A stretch of DNA of 33,380 nucleotides, taken from Lachnospiraceae bacterium (GTDB taxonomy: Bacteria > Bacillota > Clostridia > Lachnospirales > Lachnospiraceae). Below are positions 7,026 to 15,977 of this stretch, piece after piece. The translations under genes were made by a program, and so were the position numbers. The stretch is taken from positions 1-33,380 of the forward strand of contig JAIKZU010000015.1 in the NCBI GenBank assembly GCA_024681985.1. Direction: 5' to 3'. The notes beneath the pieces were generated by a model that saw only the letters and a list, made by a program, of their open reading frames with translations, did no database searches and was not told the DNA's origin. Each line of letters starts with the position of its first letter. The first letter of the stretch is position 1.

Positions 7026-8531
7026 ATGGAATATAAGGAATTGATCAGAAAAAAGAACAGGGCGTTTATCGTATCCATGTTTATATGTATCGCCTTGCGG
7101 TCCGTGGCAAATGCGTTCTTTGTGCCCATCGGATCCATGGTGGCCATGGTGGTGGCGGGATTGGTACTTACTGTCATCCTTGATTTTTTGTCGCGCTTCA
7201 TTTCGCCCATCGTCATGATGTATATGATGGTGCTTTTGATGACCACCATGTGTGTGATGCTGAATGTGGCTTTCCCCTGTACCACCAACTTTTTGATGTT
7301 CTTTTTGGCCATCTTTCTGGTGGTGCTGTACGAGGATATCAAGCCTATCGTCTTACAATGTGCGCTTTCGGCCATCGGTATGATCTGGGCTTATGTGAAC
7401 TATCAGGACAGACTTGCAGAGACCTGGGGACTGGATGCATTAGTCATCAGCCTTACCTATATCGCCAGTGCCATGATCATTTACATCTCTCTTTGTCGGA
7501 TGACCCGGGCGCAGTTTGCACAACTTCAGGAAACCAGTAAAAAGAGTGAGGAAGAATCGAAAAAGGCAAATGCCCTGGTGGATGAGATCTCTAAATCTGT
7601 AGGTGTTTTGGGTACCACCTCAAGCAAGATCTCCGAGACGGTGGATGTGACCACCCAGATCTCCGGACAGATCGCGACGGCCACGGAGGATATCACCCGG
7701 GTGACTGCTGCAGAAGTGGATGATGCGGACGAGATCCGACAGATGGTGGCAGAGGGTGTATCCCAGATCGATATCGTATCCGCTTCCTCTTCCCAGATGG
7801 AAGAAGTGGCGGGAGCCACTGAAGAGGTAGTGGAAAATGGCGGAAAGCAGGTCAGTGACCTGATGCGTGAGATGGATTCCCTGCGGGAGCGCATGACGGA
7901 AGTCAGCCAGTCCGTGGGAGAGTTGAACGAAGCCACGGGGCAGATCGTCTCCATTTTGGCAACGTTGGATGAGATCACTTCACAGACCAACCTGTTATCC
8001 TTAAATGCTTCCATCGAGGCGGCCCGAGCAGGCGATGCCGGCAGAGGCTTTGCGGTAGTGGCTACGGAGATCCGTACCCTTTCCGAGAATTCCGCCAGCT
8101 TTACCTCCGAGATCCACGAGATCTTAGACGGCGTGAATGCCCAGACGGAAAAAGTGAAAAACGAGATCGCCAACGGCATGGAGTCCCTAGATGTCTGCGT
8201 AGAGCACGCAGGAGATGTGGACCGTTCCTTCGGTGAGATCTCCGAACATACAAAGGAAGTTTACGAAGAAGCGGTGGGCATCGGAAATAAGTCCAAGACC
8301 CTGGCAGAACTTTTGTCCAAGACCCTGACCAATGCCCAGAATATTTCCGATAACGTAAGCTCCACTTCCGCTGCTATGGAGGAGATCTCCGCCAGCATTC
8401 AGAACTTAAACGGAAATATCGATAATGTCGTAAACGGCTACAAAGATATTGATTCCATCACCACATCGCTGATCACCGTATCCGGCCGGGATATGGAAGG
8501 GGAAGCGATAGAGACGGACACGGAGGAATAA
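7026..8531 (+). CDS. Methyl-accepting chemotaxis protein with a membrane-embedded sensor region
   Basis: A 501-residue chemoreceptor that would signal to CheA through CheW. Residues about 12-160 contain six hydrophobic segments with only short loops, so there is no periplasmic-type ligand domain. The cytoplasmic part from about 165 is a long coiled-coil MCP signalling domain with no recognisable HAMP between it and the membrane. The hairpin tip is well conserved: [19 protein letters not shown] then [19 protein letters not shown] chose ATG 7026, preceded by GGGGG at 7017-7021. An in-frame ATG at 6951 would add 25 residues but lacks a ribosome binding site. It is the first gene of a probable operon with ftsH, whose ATG follows the MCP stop with no gap. 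No che genes lie in the window. Ligand unknown. Confidence 0.9.
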   Translation: MEYKELIRKKNRAFIVSMFICIALRSVANAFFVPIGSMVAMVVAGLVLTVILDFLSRFISPIVMMYMMVLLMTTMCVMLNVAFPCTTNFLMFFLAIFLVVLYEDIKPIVLQCALSAIGMIWAYVNYQDRLAETWGLDALVISLTYIASAMIIYISLCRMTRAQFAQLQETSKKSEEESKKANALVDEISKSVGVLGTTSSKISETVDVTTQISGQIATATEDITRVTAAEVDDADEIRQMVAEGVSQIDIVSASSSQMEEVAGATEEVVENGGKQVSDLMREMDSLRERMTEVSQSVGELNEATGQIVSILATLDEITSQTNLLSLNASIEAARAGDAGRGFAVVATEIRTLSENSASFTSEIHEILDGVNAQTEKVKNEIANGMESLDVCVEHAGDVDRSFGEISEHTKEVYEEAVGIGNKSKTLAELLSKTLTNAQNISDNVSSTSAAMEEISASIQNLNGNIDNVVNGYKDIDSITTSLITVSGRDMEGEAIETDTEE

Positions 8532-10568
8532 ATGAACGAGAACAATAACAACCGGCAGGGGAATGAGAACGGAGGTAATAACAACAAAGGGCATCAGCCA
8601 TTGATGCTCTTGGTTTTGTTTTCTCTCATTGCTTTGTTTTTGACCACTTGGTTTTGGAACAATTCCAGTTCCACTACCCGGACGGAGATCACCTATTCCC
8701 AGTTTTTGGAACTGGTGGAGGAGGATCAGGTAAAGTCTGTGGAGATCACCAGTGAAAAGATCGAGATCACTTTAAAGGAAGATGCTACCTTTGCAGGCTC
8801 CGAGTCGCAGCAGGAACTGCAGGAGACTTTCCAAAAGAGTACCGGACAGAAACTGACCATTACCTATTATACCGGGTATTTAAACGACGATGAGCTGCTT
8901 CCTCTTTTGAAGAAGCATAACGTCGAGATCAAACGCGGCGCTTCCGATAACAAAGCTGCCATTATCTACAACATCTTAAGTTTTGTTTTGCCCCTTTTGA
9001 TCCTGTGGGTGATCTTTGGTATGTTTATGCGCAACATGGGCGGCGGAGGCGGCGGCATGTTCGGCGTAGGAAAGTCAAATGCCAAGGTCTATGTGGAAAA
9101 ATCCACCGGCGTGACCTTTGCGGACGTAGCCGGCCAGGACGAAGCAAAGGAATCCCTGCAGGAAATGGTGGATTTCCTTAAGAATCCGAAAAAATATACA
9201 TCCATCGGCGCCAGACTTCCGAAAGGAGCTCTTTTAGTGGGCCCTCCCGGAACCGGAAAGACCCTTTTGGCAAAGGCAGTAGCCGGAGAAGCAGGAGTTC
9301 CCTTTTTCTCCCTGGCAGGTTCCGACTTTGTGGAAATGTTTGTAGGCGTGGGTGCATCCCGTGTCCGGGATCTGTTTAAAGAAGCCACCCGGCAGGCGCC
9401 CTGCATCATCTTTATCGATGAGATCGATGCCATCGGTAAAAGCCGTGACTCCCGTTACGGCGGCGGAAATGACGAGCGGGAGCAAACCTTAAACCAGCTG
9501 TTGGCGGAGATGGACGGATTTGATACCACCAAGGGTATCCTGATCCTAGCAGCCACCAACCGTCCGGAGGTGCTGGACAAAGCATTGCTCCGTCCCGGGC
9601 GTTTTGACCGACGGATCATCGCCGACCGTCCGGACTTAAAGGGCCGTGCCGAGACCTTAAAGGTACATTCCAAGGATGTAAAGATGGATGAGACCGTGGA
9701 TCTGGAAGCCATTGCTCTGGCTAGTGCGGGTCTGGTGGGAAGTGATCTGGCCAACATCATCAACGAGGCCGCCATCATCGCAGTAAAGGCCGGCAGAGAA
9801 TATGTAAAGCAGGATGACCTCTTTGAGGCGTTTGAACTGGTGGCCGTAGGCGGCAAGGAAAAGAAGGACCGGGCCATGAGTGACAAGGAGCGAAAGCATG
9901 TGGCTTACCACGAGGTGGGACATGCCTTAGTCTCCGCATTGCAAAAGAATTCGGAACCGGTACAAAAGATCACCATTGTGCCCCGTACCATGGGTGCTTT
10001 AGGATATACCCTGCAGACCCCCGAGGAAGAAAAGTTTTTGGAGACCAGGGAGGAGCTGATCGCAAAGATCACCACCTACATGGGTGGCCGCGCAGCGGAG
10101 CAGATCGTCTTCGGAACCTATACCTCCGGTGCTGCCAACGATATCGAAAATGCCACTAACATCGCCCGAAACATGGTGACCCGCTTCGGTATGTCGGAGA
10201 AGTTCGGTATGATGGGCCTGGCTACCATCGAGAGTCAGTACTTAGAGGGACGTGCCGCATTGACCTGTGGCGAAGAGACTGCCTCAGAGATCGACAAGGA
10301 AGTATTAAACCTCATCACCACCTGCTATGACGATGCGTATCAGATGCTGGAAAGTCATCGGGAAGCTTTGGATAAGATCTCCGATTATCTCTATGAGAAG
10401 GAGACCATCACCGGAAAAGAATTCATGAAGCTCTTCAGAGAACTGACGGGCCTCGGCGAAGAAGAGGAAGCAGAAGAAAAAGAGCAGGAGATGTTTGTGG
10501 ACGAGACAAAAGAAGATATTTCCGCAAATACAAAAGGTCAGCATGTGGATTATGTAGCCGGAGACTGA
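8532..10568 (+). CDS. ftsH: ATP-dependent zinc metalloprotease FtsH
   Basis: FtsH is a hexameric membrane AAA+ protease that degrades misassembled membrane proteins and some soluble regulators. At 678 residues it is complete. Two N-terminal membrane helices (about 20-39 and 138-158) flank an external domain. The AAA+ module has Walker A GPPGTGKT at 237-244, Walker B FIDEID, and a second region of homology [20 protein letters not shown]. The zinc-binding HEVGH is at 460-464. The C-terminal tail is rich in Glu. The start codon directly abuts the stop of the MCP gene and uses GGAGGA within that gene, implying translational coupling. uvrC follows after 6 bases. Pairing ftsH with a chemoreceptor is not the arrangement I know from Bacillus, where ftsH follows tilS and hpt. 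Confidence 0.97.
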   Translation: MNENNNNRQGNENGGNNNKGHQPLMLLVLFSLIALFLTTWFWNNSSSTTRTEITYSQFLELVEEDQVKSVEITSEKIEITLKEDATFAGSESQQELQETFQKSTGQKLTITYYTGYLNDDELLPLLKKHNVEIKRGASDNKAAIIYNILSFVLPLLILWVIFGMFMRNMGGGGGGMFGVGKSNAKVYVEKSTGVTFADVAGQDEAKESLQEMVDFLKNPKKYTSIGARLPKGALLVGPPGTGKTLLAKAVAGEAGVPFFSLAGSDFVEMFVGVGASRVRDLFKEATRQAPCIIFIDEIDAIGKSRDSRYGGGNDEREQTLNQLLAEMDGFDTTKGILILAATNRPEVLDKALLRPGRFDRRIIADRPDLKGRAETLKVHSKDVKMDETVDLEAIALASAGLVGSDLANIINEAAIIAVKAGREYVKQDDLFEAFELVAVGGKEKKDRAMSDKERKHVAYHEVGHALVSALQKNSEPVQKITIVPRTMGALGYTLQTPEEEKFLETREELIAKITTYMGGRAAEQIVFGTYTSGAANDIENATNIARNMVTRFGMSEKFGMMGLATIESQYLEGRAALTCGEETASEIDKEVLNLITTCYDDAYQMLESHREALDKISDYLYEKETITGKEFMKLFRELTGLGEEEEAEEKEQEMFVDETKEDISANTKGQHVDYVAGD

Positions 10569-10574
10569 CAGACT

Positions 10575-12431
10575 ATGTTTCAGATCGAAGAAGAATTAAA
10601 AAAACTCCCGGATCTTCCGGGAGTTTATATTATGCACGACAAAACGGATGAGATCATCTATGTGGGGAAGGCCTTGAGCCTCACCAAGCGTGTGCACCAG
10701 TATTTTCAGGCTTCTCACGACGAAGGGATCCGGAAAAAACAGATGGTGTCTCATATTGCCCGTTTTGAGTACATCGTCACGGATTCGGAGCTGGAAGCTC
10801 TGGTATTGGAGTGCAACCTCATCAAGGAGCACCGGCCAAAGTACAACACCATGCTCCGGGACGACAAGACCTACCCCTACATTAAGGTGACGGTTGCGGA
10901 AAAATATCCCAGAGTACTTTTTTCCCGACGGCCGGAAAAGGACCGGTCTAAATACTTCGGCCCATTTACCAGCGCGGGTGCAGTGCGGGATACCATCGAC
11001 CTGGTGAATAAACTCTACCATCTGCGGACCTGTAATCAGAAATTCCCGGAAAGCTTCGGAAAAAAGCGCCCCTGTTTAAACTATCACATGGGCCAGTGCC
11101 CGGGAGTGTGTACCGGAAAGATCTCCGAGGAGGAGTACCGGCAGAGTGTGGACAAAGCCGTGGCTTTTTTGGACGGGGATTACAAACCGGTGATCCGGGA
11201 GTTGACGGAAAAAATGGAAGAGGCATCTGCGGCACTGGAGTTTGAGCGGGCAGCCACTTTCCGGGATCTTTTGGAAAGCGTAAAAAGTTGTGTGGAGACC
11301 CAAAAGATCACCTATTCCGACGGCGAAGACAAAGACATTGTGGCGCTGGCGGCAGACGGTGAAGATGCGGTGGTGCAGGTGTTCTTTATTCGGGGCGGAA
11401 AGATGATCGGACGGGAGCATTATTTTATCAATGTGCGCATCCAGGATACCTATCCGGAGATCCTGACGGCTTTCGTGCAGCAGTTTTATGCCGGCACCCC
11501 CATGATCCCCAGAGAGATCTATCTCCAGGAGGAGATCGAAGACGAGGAGGTCATCAGCCGGTGGCTGTCGGAAAAGAAAGGAAAAAAAGTCACGCTCTTT
11601 ACCCCCAAGCGGGGGCAAAAAGAAAAACTGGTGGAGATGGCGGGAAAGAATGCCCGCATGGTGTTGGACGCGGATCGGGAACGCATCAAAAAGGAAGAGG
11701 GCAGGACCATCGGCGCCATGAAGGAGATCGCCGAGCTCATCGGTTTAAAGAGCATCCATCGCATGGAGGCATACGATATCTCCAATACCGGCGGCTTTCA
11801 ATCCGTGGGATCCATGGTGGTCTTTGAAAAAGGAAAACCTCTGCGAAACGACTACCGGAAGTTCCGCCTAAAGACCATCGAAGGGCCGGATGATTACGGC
11901 TCCATGCGGGAGGTGTTGACCCGTCGCTTTTCCCACGGCCTGCGGGAATTGGAATCCGCCGAAAAGGAGGATGTGCCCTCTGGTTTTACCAAGTTTCCCG
12001 ATGTGATCATGATGGATGGTGGAAAGGGACAGGTGAATGTGGCTTTAGAGGTCTTAAAGGAACTGGATCTTACCATTCCGGTATGCGGTATGGTAAAGGA
12101 CGACCGCCATCGGACCAGGGGCCTTTATTTTAACAATGAGGAGATCCCCATCGATAAGCATAGTGAGGGATTTAAACTCATCACCCGACTGCAGGACGAG
12201 GCCCATCGCTTTGCCATTACCTACCATAAATCCCTGCGGGGAAAGGCACAGGTGAAAAGCTTTCTGGACGATATCCCGGGGGTCGGACCAGCCAGACGAA
12301 AGGCACTGATGCGGGAATTCGAAAGCGCGGAGGAGCTGCGGGAGGCCTCCGTGGAGAGACTCTCAAAGATCCCGGAGATGGACAGGCGTTCTGCGGAGAG
12401 CGTCTATGCATTTTTACACCCAAAGGCCTAG
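10575..12431 (+). CDS. uvrC: Excinuclease ABC subunit C
   Basis: UvrC makes both incisions around a DNA lesion in nucleotide excision repair, acting with UvrA and UvrB in the cytoplasm. The 618-residue protein has all expected parts. The GIY-YIG nuclease domain comes first (PGVYIMHDK then EIIYVGKA, residues 15-37), followed by a cysteine-containing stretch near 155-175, the UVR domain that binds UvrB (about 205-240), the RNase H-like nuclease domain with YDISNTGG and [10 protein letters not shown], and a C-terminal helix-hairpin-helix pair beginning [14 protein letters not shown]. It begins 6 bases after ftsH with GGAG in the end of that gene as ribosome binding site, so it belongs to the MCP-ftsH operon. 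I see no separate promoter or SOS box at its start. Confidence 0.97.
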   Translation: MFQIEEELKKLPDLPGVYIMHDKTDEIIYVGKALSLTKRVHQYFQASHDEGIRKKQMVSHIARFEYIVTDSELEALVLECNLIKEHRPKYNTMLRDDKTYPYIKVTVAEKYPRVLFSRRPEKDRSKYFGPFTSAGAVRDTIDLVNKLYHLRTCNQKFPESFGKKRPCLNYHMGQCPGVCTGKISEEEYRQSVDKAVAFLDGDYKPVIRELTEKMEEASAALEFERAATFRDLLESVKSCVETQKITYSDGEDKDIVALAADGEDAVVQVFFIRGGKMIGREHYFINVRIQDTYPEILTAFVQQFYAGTPMIPREIYLQEEIEDEEVISRWLSEKKGKKVTLFTPKRGQKEKLVEMAGKNARMVLDADRERIKKEEGRTIGAMKEIAELIGLKSIHRMEAYDISNTGGFQSVGSMVVFEKGKPLRNDYRKFRLKTIEGPDDYGSMREVLTRRFSHGLRELESAEKEDVPSGFTKFPDVIMMDGGKGQVNVALEVLKELDLTIPVCGMVKDDRHRTRGLYFNNEEIPIDKHSEGFKLITRLQDEAHRFAITYHKSLRGKAQVKSFLDDIPGVGPARRKALMREFESAEELREASVERLSKIPEMDRRSAESVYAFLHPKA

Positions 12432-12461
12432 TTTTTCATAGGTTTTTCGTCAGACGCGTCA

Positions 12462-12490
12462 TTGACAAAGCCTGGGAATTGAATCATACT
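12462..12490 (+). promoter_or_regulatory. Sigma-A promoter for the hprK operon
   Basis: A perfect TTGACA (12462-12467) is separated by 17 bases from CATACT (12485-12490), a four-of-six match to the -10. The predicted start near 12497 gives a leader of about 47 bases ending in GGGAGGAG. Just upstream, after uvrC, a weak CCTA/TAGG hairpin followed by TTTTT (about 12427-12446) may be a poor terminator. Confidence 0.75.
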
Positions 12491-12543
12491 TTTTTCGAAC
12501 GTCGGTATATTGGGAATCGGTTTTATTTGGGAGGAGACATTTT

Positions 12544-13470
12544 ATGGGAGACGGCGCAAAACTTTCCGTCATCGCGGAAAAACTGAACCTGAAAAATTTC
12601 ACATCAGAGATAGATTTAAGTCAGCATGAGGTCCACCTGGCGGACGTAAACCGTCCGGCTCTGCAGCTGAACGGATTCTTCGATCATTTCGAAGCGGGCC
12701 GTATCCAACTGGTAGGTATGGTGGAGTGGACCTATTTAAAAAGCGAGCAGTCCAAGGAAGAGCGGATCAAGAGTTTCGACAAACTCATGAGTTACGATAT
12801 CCCCTGCATCATATTCTGCCGCGGATTTGTTCCCGATGATAAGCTCTTAAGTCACGCCAGAAAGCGGGATATCCCCATGCTGGGAACAGAGCGGGGAACT
12901 TCCGAGTTCATGGCAGAACTGATCCATACATTGAATTACGAACTGGCACCCATGACCTCCATTCACGGTGTGCTGGTGGATGTCTACGGCGAAGGTCTTC
13001 TGATCACCGGTGAAAGCGGCATCGGAAAGAGCGAGGCTGCACTGGAACTGATCCGCAGAGGCCATCGCCTGGTGGCGGATGATGTGGTGGAGATCCGTCG
13101 CACCTCCAGCAACACCCTGATGGGAAGCTCTCCCGCAGTGACGAAGCACTTGATCGAACTGCGCGGCATCGGCATCATCGATGTAAAGAGCCTCTTCGGT
13201 GTAGAGTGTGTCAAGGAAAACCAGCGCATCGATTTTGTCATCAAACTGGAAGACTGGAAGCGGGAGACGGAGTACGACCGCTTGGGGTTGGAAGATGAGT
13301 ATATGGAGATCCTGGGGAACCAGGTGGTCTGCCATTCCCTGCCCATCCGCCCCGGCCGAAATCTGGCCGTCATCTGCGAGACTGCAGCCGTCAACCACCG
13401 ACAGAAAAAGATGGGATATAACGCCGCCGCGGAATTATATCGCAGAGTGCAAGATAATATGAGTAAATAA
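12544..13470 (+). CDS. hprK: HPr kinase/phosphorylase
   Basis: HprK phosphorylates the regulatory serine of HPr or Crh using ATP or pyrophosphate and also removes that phosphate, setting carbon catabolite control in Firmicutes. In characterised homologues it is stimulated by fructose-1,6-bisphosphate and reversed by inorganic phosphate. The 308-residue protein has the N-terminal MurF-like domain and a C-terminal kinase domain. His141 lies in SIHGVLVDVYG, the Walker A is GESGIGKSE at 156-164, catalytic acidic residues are in RLVADDVVEI, and the family signature is ELRGIGIIDVKSLFG. The start has a strong GGGAGGAG site. Its likely substrate, an HPr-like protein with the conserved serine, is encoded four genes downstream. 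A long palindrome follows the stop by 7 bases. Confidence 0.97.
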   Translation: MGDGAKLSVIAEKLNLKNFTSEIDLSQHEVHLADVNRPALQLNGFFDHFEAGRIQLVGMVEWTYLKSEQSKEERIKSFDKLMSYDIPCIIFCRGFVPDDKLLSHARKRDIPMLGTERGTSEFMAELIHTLNYELAPMTSIHGVLVDVYGEGLLITGESGIGKSEAALELIRRGHRLVADDVVEIRRTSSNTLMGSSPAVTKHLIELRGIGIIDVKSLFGVECVKENQRIDFVIKLEDWKRETEYDRLGLEDEYMEILGNQVVCHSLPIRPGRNLAVICETAAVNHRQKKMGYNAAAELYRRVQDNMSK

Positions 13471-13477
13471 AGCGATA

Positions 13478-13523
13478 AAAGTGAAAATATGATTGTGCAT
13501 GCACAAAATCATATTTTCACTTT
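13478..13523. repeat. 46-base near-perfect palindrome after hprK
   Basis: AAAGTGAAAATATGATT (13478-13494) is the exact reverse complement of AATCATATTTTCACTTT (13507-13523). The centre, TTGTGCATGCACAA (13493-13506), is itself a palindrome, so the hairpin is 17 paired bases, a 2-base bulge and a further paired core. It lies 8 bases after the hprK stop. There is no T run on its right side, so it is not a standard terminator, though it may attenuate or stabilise mRNA. Confidence 0.8.
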
Positions 13524-13530
13524 GAGAGCC

Positions 13531-13615
13531 AAACAGTCACGAGGAAGTAGTCCGATAGGACGGATTCCGAGTGAGTGTTTAGAATTGCGGAAGTTTCGAA
13601 GAAACGGAGCAATTC
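13531..13615 (+). ncRNA. Candidate structured RNA in the hprK-aminopeptidase spacer
   Basis: Two adjacent irregular stem-loops look like folded RNA. The first pairs AAACAGTCAC (13531-13540) with GTGAGTGTTT (13571-13580) with one G-G mismatch. It continues through a tandem G-A/A-G pair (GA 13541-13542 with GA 13569-13570), then GGAA with TTCC, a GTA/GGA internal loop, and GTCC-GATA-GGAC. The second pairs GAATTGC (13582-13588) with GCAATTC (13609-13615), has a purine-only internal loop GGAA/GGA, and ends in GTTTC-GAA-GAAAC. I match it to no riboswitch or leader class I know. It lies 36 bases before the aminopeptidase ATG, so a cis-regulatory leader is one reading and a processed small RNA another. 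Confidence 0.45.
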
Positions 13616-13651
13616 GTTATTTAATACAATAATTGTAGAAAGGACATAAAA

Positions 13652-15064
13652 ATGGAAAGAGAAAACGCATGGAAGAAATACCCGGAAGGGAAAAAGAGAA
13701 AAGAGGTCATGGACTTTGCGGAGGGCTACCGCAAGTTTTTGTCCGCCTGCAAGACCGAGCGCGAGTGCGCCGCATATTTCGCAAAGGAAGCGGAAGCCAA
13801 CGGCTTTAAAGACTTAAGCAAGCTCATCGGCACAAACAAAAAGTTAAAGGCCGGCGACAAAGTATACCTTTCAAACCGTGGCAAGGGCCTGGCCATGTTC
13901 GTCATCGGAAAGGAACCCTTAGAGAACGGTTTGAACATCTTGGGAGCCCACATCGACTCCCCCCGTATGGACTTAAAACAGAATCCCCTTTATGAGGATA
14001 CGGAAATGGCACTTTTGGATACCCACTATTACGGCGGTATCAAAAAATATCAGTGGGTGACCCTTCCTTTGGCACTGCACGGTGTCATTGTAAAGACCGA
14101 CGGTACCAAGGTGGATGTTTGCATCGGCGAGGATCCCAAGGATCCGGTATTCGGTGTCAGCGATCTTCTTCCCCATCTGGCTGCTACGCAGATGGAAAAG
14201 AAGGGTAATAAGATCGTGGAAGGCGAAGCCTTAAATATCCTGGTGGGCAGTATCCCTTTGGACAAAGCCGTAAAGGGTAAGGATGCAGATGCGGAGAAGA
14301 AAAAAGAAGCGGTAAAGGAAAACGTTCTTGCCATCTTAAAGAAAAAATACAAAATGGAGGAGGAAGACTTCCTCTCTGCCGAGATCGAAGTGGTTCCTGC
14401 CGGTGAGGCGAGAAACTACGGATTTGATGAGAGTATGATCATGGGATATGGTCATGACGACAGAGTATGTGCCTATCCTTCCTTTATGGCCATGCTGTCC
14501 GAGAAGGCTCCCAAGAGAACTTTGGCCTGCCTTTTGGTAGATAAGGAAGAGATCGGCAGCGTCGGCGCCACGGGTATGGAATCCAGATTCTTTGAGAATA
14601 CGGTGGCGGAGCTGGTAAATATGACCGGTGAGTATTCCGAGCTTTTCGTACGCAGGTGTCTGACCAACTCCAAGGCATTGTCCTCTGATGTCAGCGCGGC
14701 TTTTGATCCCAACTATCCGGAAGTATCCGAGAAAAAGAACGCCTGCTACTTTGGGCACGGATTGGTATTTAACAAGTATACCGGGTCCCGGGGCAAGTCC
14801 GGTTCCAATGATGCTTCTGCAGAGTTCATGGGCGAGCTTCGCGGCATTTTAGACAAGGACGGTGTCAGCTATCATACTGCGGAACTGGGCAAGGTGGACC
14901 AGGGAGGCGGTGGCACCATCGCATACATTCTCGGTAACTACTCCATGCTGGTGATCGACAGCGGCGTGGGCGTATTGAACATGCATGCACCTTGGGAGAT
15001 CATCAGTAAGGTGGATCTCTATGAGGCTTACAGGGGATACTGCTCTTTCATAAAGAACGCGTAA
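13652..15064 (+). CDS. M18 family aminopeptidase (zinc metallopeptidase)
   Basis: A cytoplasmic zinc aminopeptidase of family M18, which removes N-terminal residues from peptides. The 470-residue protein is complete. Metal and catalytic motifs are GAHIDSPRMDLK (His100, Asp102), DKEEIGSVGATG with the catalytic and metal-binding glutamates, YGHDDRVCAYPS with the bridging aspartate, and a C-terminal NMHAPWEI histidine. A characteristic HGLVFNKYTGSRGKSGSND stretch precedes the last motif. AAAGGA sits 8-13 bases before the ATG. It is preceded by the 181-base spacer with the palindrome and RNA-like folds, and a possible TACAAT -10 at 13625-13630 without a clear -35. murB follows after 6 bases, so it is probably co-transcribed with the cell-envelope and catabolite-control genes. 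Confidence 0.94.
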   Translation: MERENAWKKYPEGKKRKEVMDFAEGYRKFLSACKTERECAAYFAKEAEANGFKDLSKLIGTNKKLKAGDKVYLSNRGKGLAMFVIGKEPLENGLNILGAHIDSPRMDLKQNPLYEDTEMALLDTHYYGGIKKYQWVTLPLALHGVIVKTDGTKVDVCIGEDPKDPVFGVSDLLPHLAATQMEKKGNKIVEGEALNILVGSIPLDKAVKGKDADAEKKKEAVKENVLAILKKKYKMEEEDFLSAEIEVVPAGEARNYGFDESMIMGYGHDDRVCAYPSFMAMLSEKAPKRTLACLLVDKEEIGSVGATGMESRFFENTVAELVNMTGEYSELFVRRCLTNSKALSSDVSAAFDPNYPEVSEKKNACYFGHGLVFNKYTGSRGKSGSNDASAEFMGELRGILDKDGVSYHTAELGKVDQGGGGTIAYILGNYSMLVIDSGVGVLNMHAPWEIISKVDLYEAYRGYCSFIKNA

Positions 15065-15070
15065 GACTAC

Positions 15071-15976
15071 ATGGATAAAGATCAGATTCAAGAAATTCAA
15101 AATATCATCTTAAGCGGCACGGTTTTGGAAAACGAGCCCATGGAACGGCACACCACCTTTCGCATCGGTGGTCCGGCAGAACTGTGGGTTGAGCCGGCTG
15201 CGGATGAGATCGAACCTTTGACGACACATTTGACGGCGCAACAGATCCCCTTTTTCGTGATCGGCAACGGCAGTAATCTTTTGGTTTCCGATGAGGGGAT
15301 TCATGGCGTCGTGATCTCTATCGGATCTAAAATGGAAGAGATCAAAGCGGAGGGAGAAGTGATCACCGCCGAAGCCGGTGTGTTGCTTTCGAAGCTTGCC
15401 GGTTTTGCTGCGAAGAGGGGACTTGCGGGATTGGAATTTGCTTCCGGTATCCCCGGCAGTTTGGGCGGCGCAGTGGTCATGAACGCCGGCGCCTACGGTG
15501 GTGAGATGAAGGACGTGATCACGGAAGTATCTGTTTTGACAACGGACGGGATCCGCACTTACGCTTCGGAGGAGATGGAGTTTTCTTACCGTTACAGCCG
15601 CGTGATGGAGGAGGGCGGCATCATCCTTTCCGCGAAGATGCGTCTTGCGCCGGGAGATGAGTCAGAGATCCTGGCACGCATGAGTGAATTAAACGAAAGA
15701 CGTCGGGAAAAGCAGCCTTTGAACTATCCCAGTGCGGGCAGCACCTTTAAGCGTCCGGAGGGATACTTTGCAGGAAAACTGATCCAGGACGCTGGCCTTT
15801 TAGGCTATCGCGTGGGCGATGCTTGTGTATCCGAGAAGCACGGCGGGTTTGTGGTAAACTGCGGTCACGCCACGGCGACAAATGTATACAATGTGATCCG
15901 GGACGTACAGGCAAAAGTGCAGGAGACCTTCGGGGTGACCTTAGAGCCGGAGGTTCGGCTGATGGGAAGGTTTTGA
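15071..15976 (+). CDS. murB: UDP-N-acetylenolpyruvoylglucosamine reductase
   Basis: MurB reduces the enolpyruvyl ether with NADPH and FAD to give UDP-N-acetylmuramate, an early cytoplasmic step in peptidoglycan synthesis. The 301-residue protein matches the shorter type II enzymes of Firmicutes. FAD-binding motifs are RHTTFRIGGPAELWV near 24, VIGNGSNLLVSD near 66, and EFASGIPGSLGGAVVMNAGA near 122. The catalytic serine is in PSAGSTFKRP and the C-terminal glutamate in LEPEVRLMGRF. It lies 6 bases after the aminopeptidase with only a weak ribosome binding site, suggesting coupling. whiA starts one base after its stop, a junction where many Clostridia carry rapZ or yvcK. Confidence 0.97.
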   Translation: MDKDQIQEIQNIILSGTVLENEPMERHTTFRIGGPAELWVEPAADEIEPLTTHLTAQQIPFFVIGNGSNLLVSDEGIHGVVISIGSKMEEIKAEGEVITAEAGVLLSKLAGFAAKRGLAGLEFASGIPGSLGGAVVMNAGAYGGEMKDVITEVSVLTTDGIRTYASEEMEFSYRYSRVMEEGGIILSAKMRLAPGDESEILARMSELNERRREKQPLNYPSAGSTFKRPEGYFAGKLIQDAGLLGYRVGDACVSEKHGGFVVNCGHATATNVYNVIRDVQAKVQETFGVTLEPEVRLMGRF

Positions 15977-15977
15977 T

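Noticed and set aside
7526..8179. A 217-codon minus-strand frame opposite the MCP signalling domain.
   Set aside because: It is a Ser-rich mirror of the coiled-coil coding sequence with no start signals. The MCP on the plus strand is unambiguous.
10602..10626. Ten-base perfect hairpin AAACTCCCGG/CCGGGAGTTT in the first codons of uvrC, resembling a terminator.
   Set aside because: It is inside the coding sequence for the conserved LPDLPGVY motif of UvrC and lacks a T run after it, so protein constraint and chance explain it adequately.
12432..12461. Terminator after uvrC.
   Set aside because: Only a four-base stem (CCTA/TAGG) precedes the T run, too weak to call a separate feature; it is mentioned with the hprK promoter.
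13531..13615. Assignment of the structured spacer to a known riboswitch, T-box or cyclic-di-GMP class.
   Set aside because: The T-box GGGTGGNACCGCG core and the conserved cores of the GEMM, ZTP, fluoride and glutamine classes as I recall them are absent, so no class name is given.
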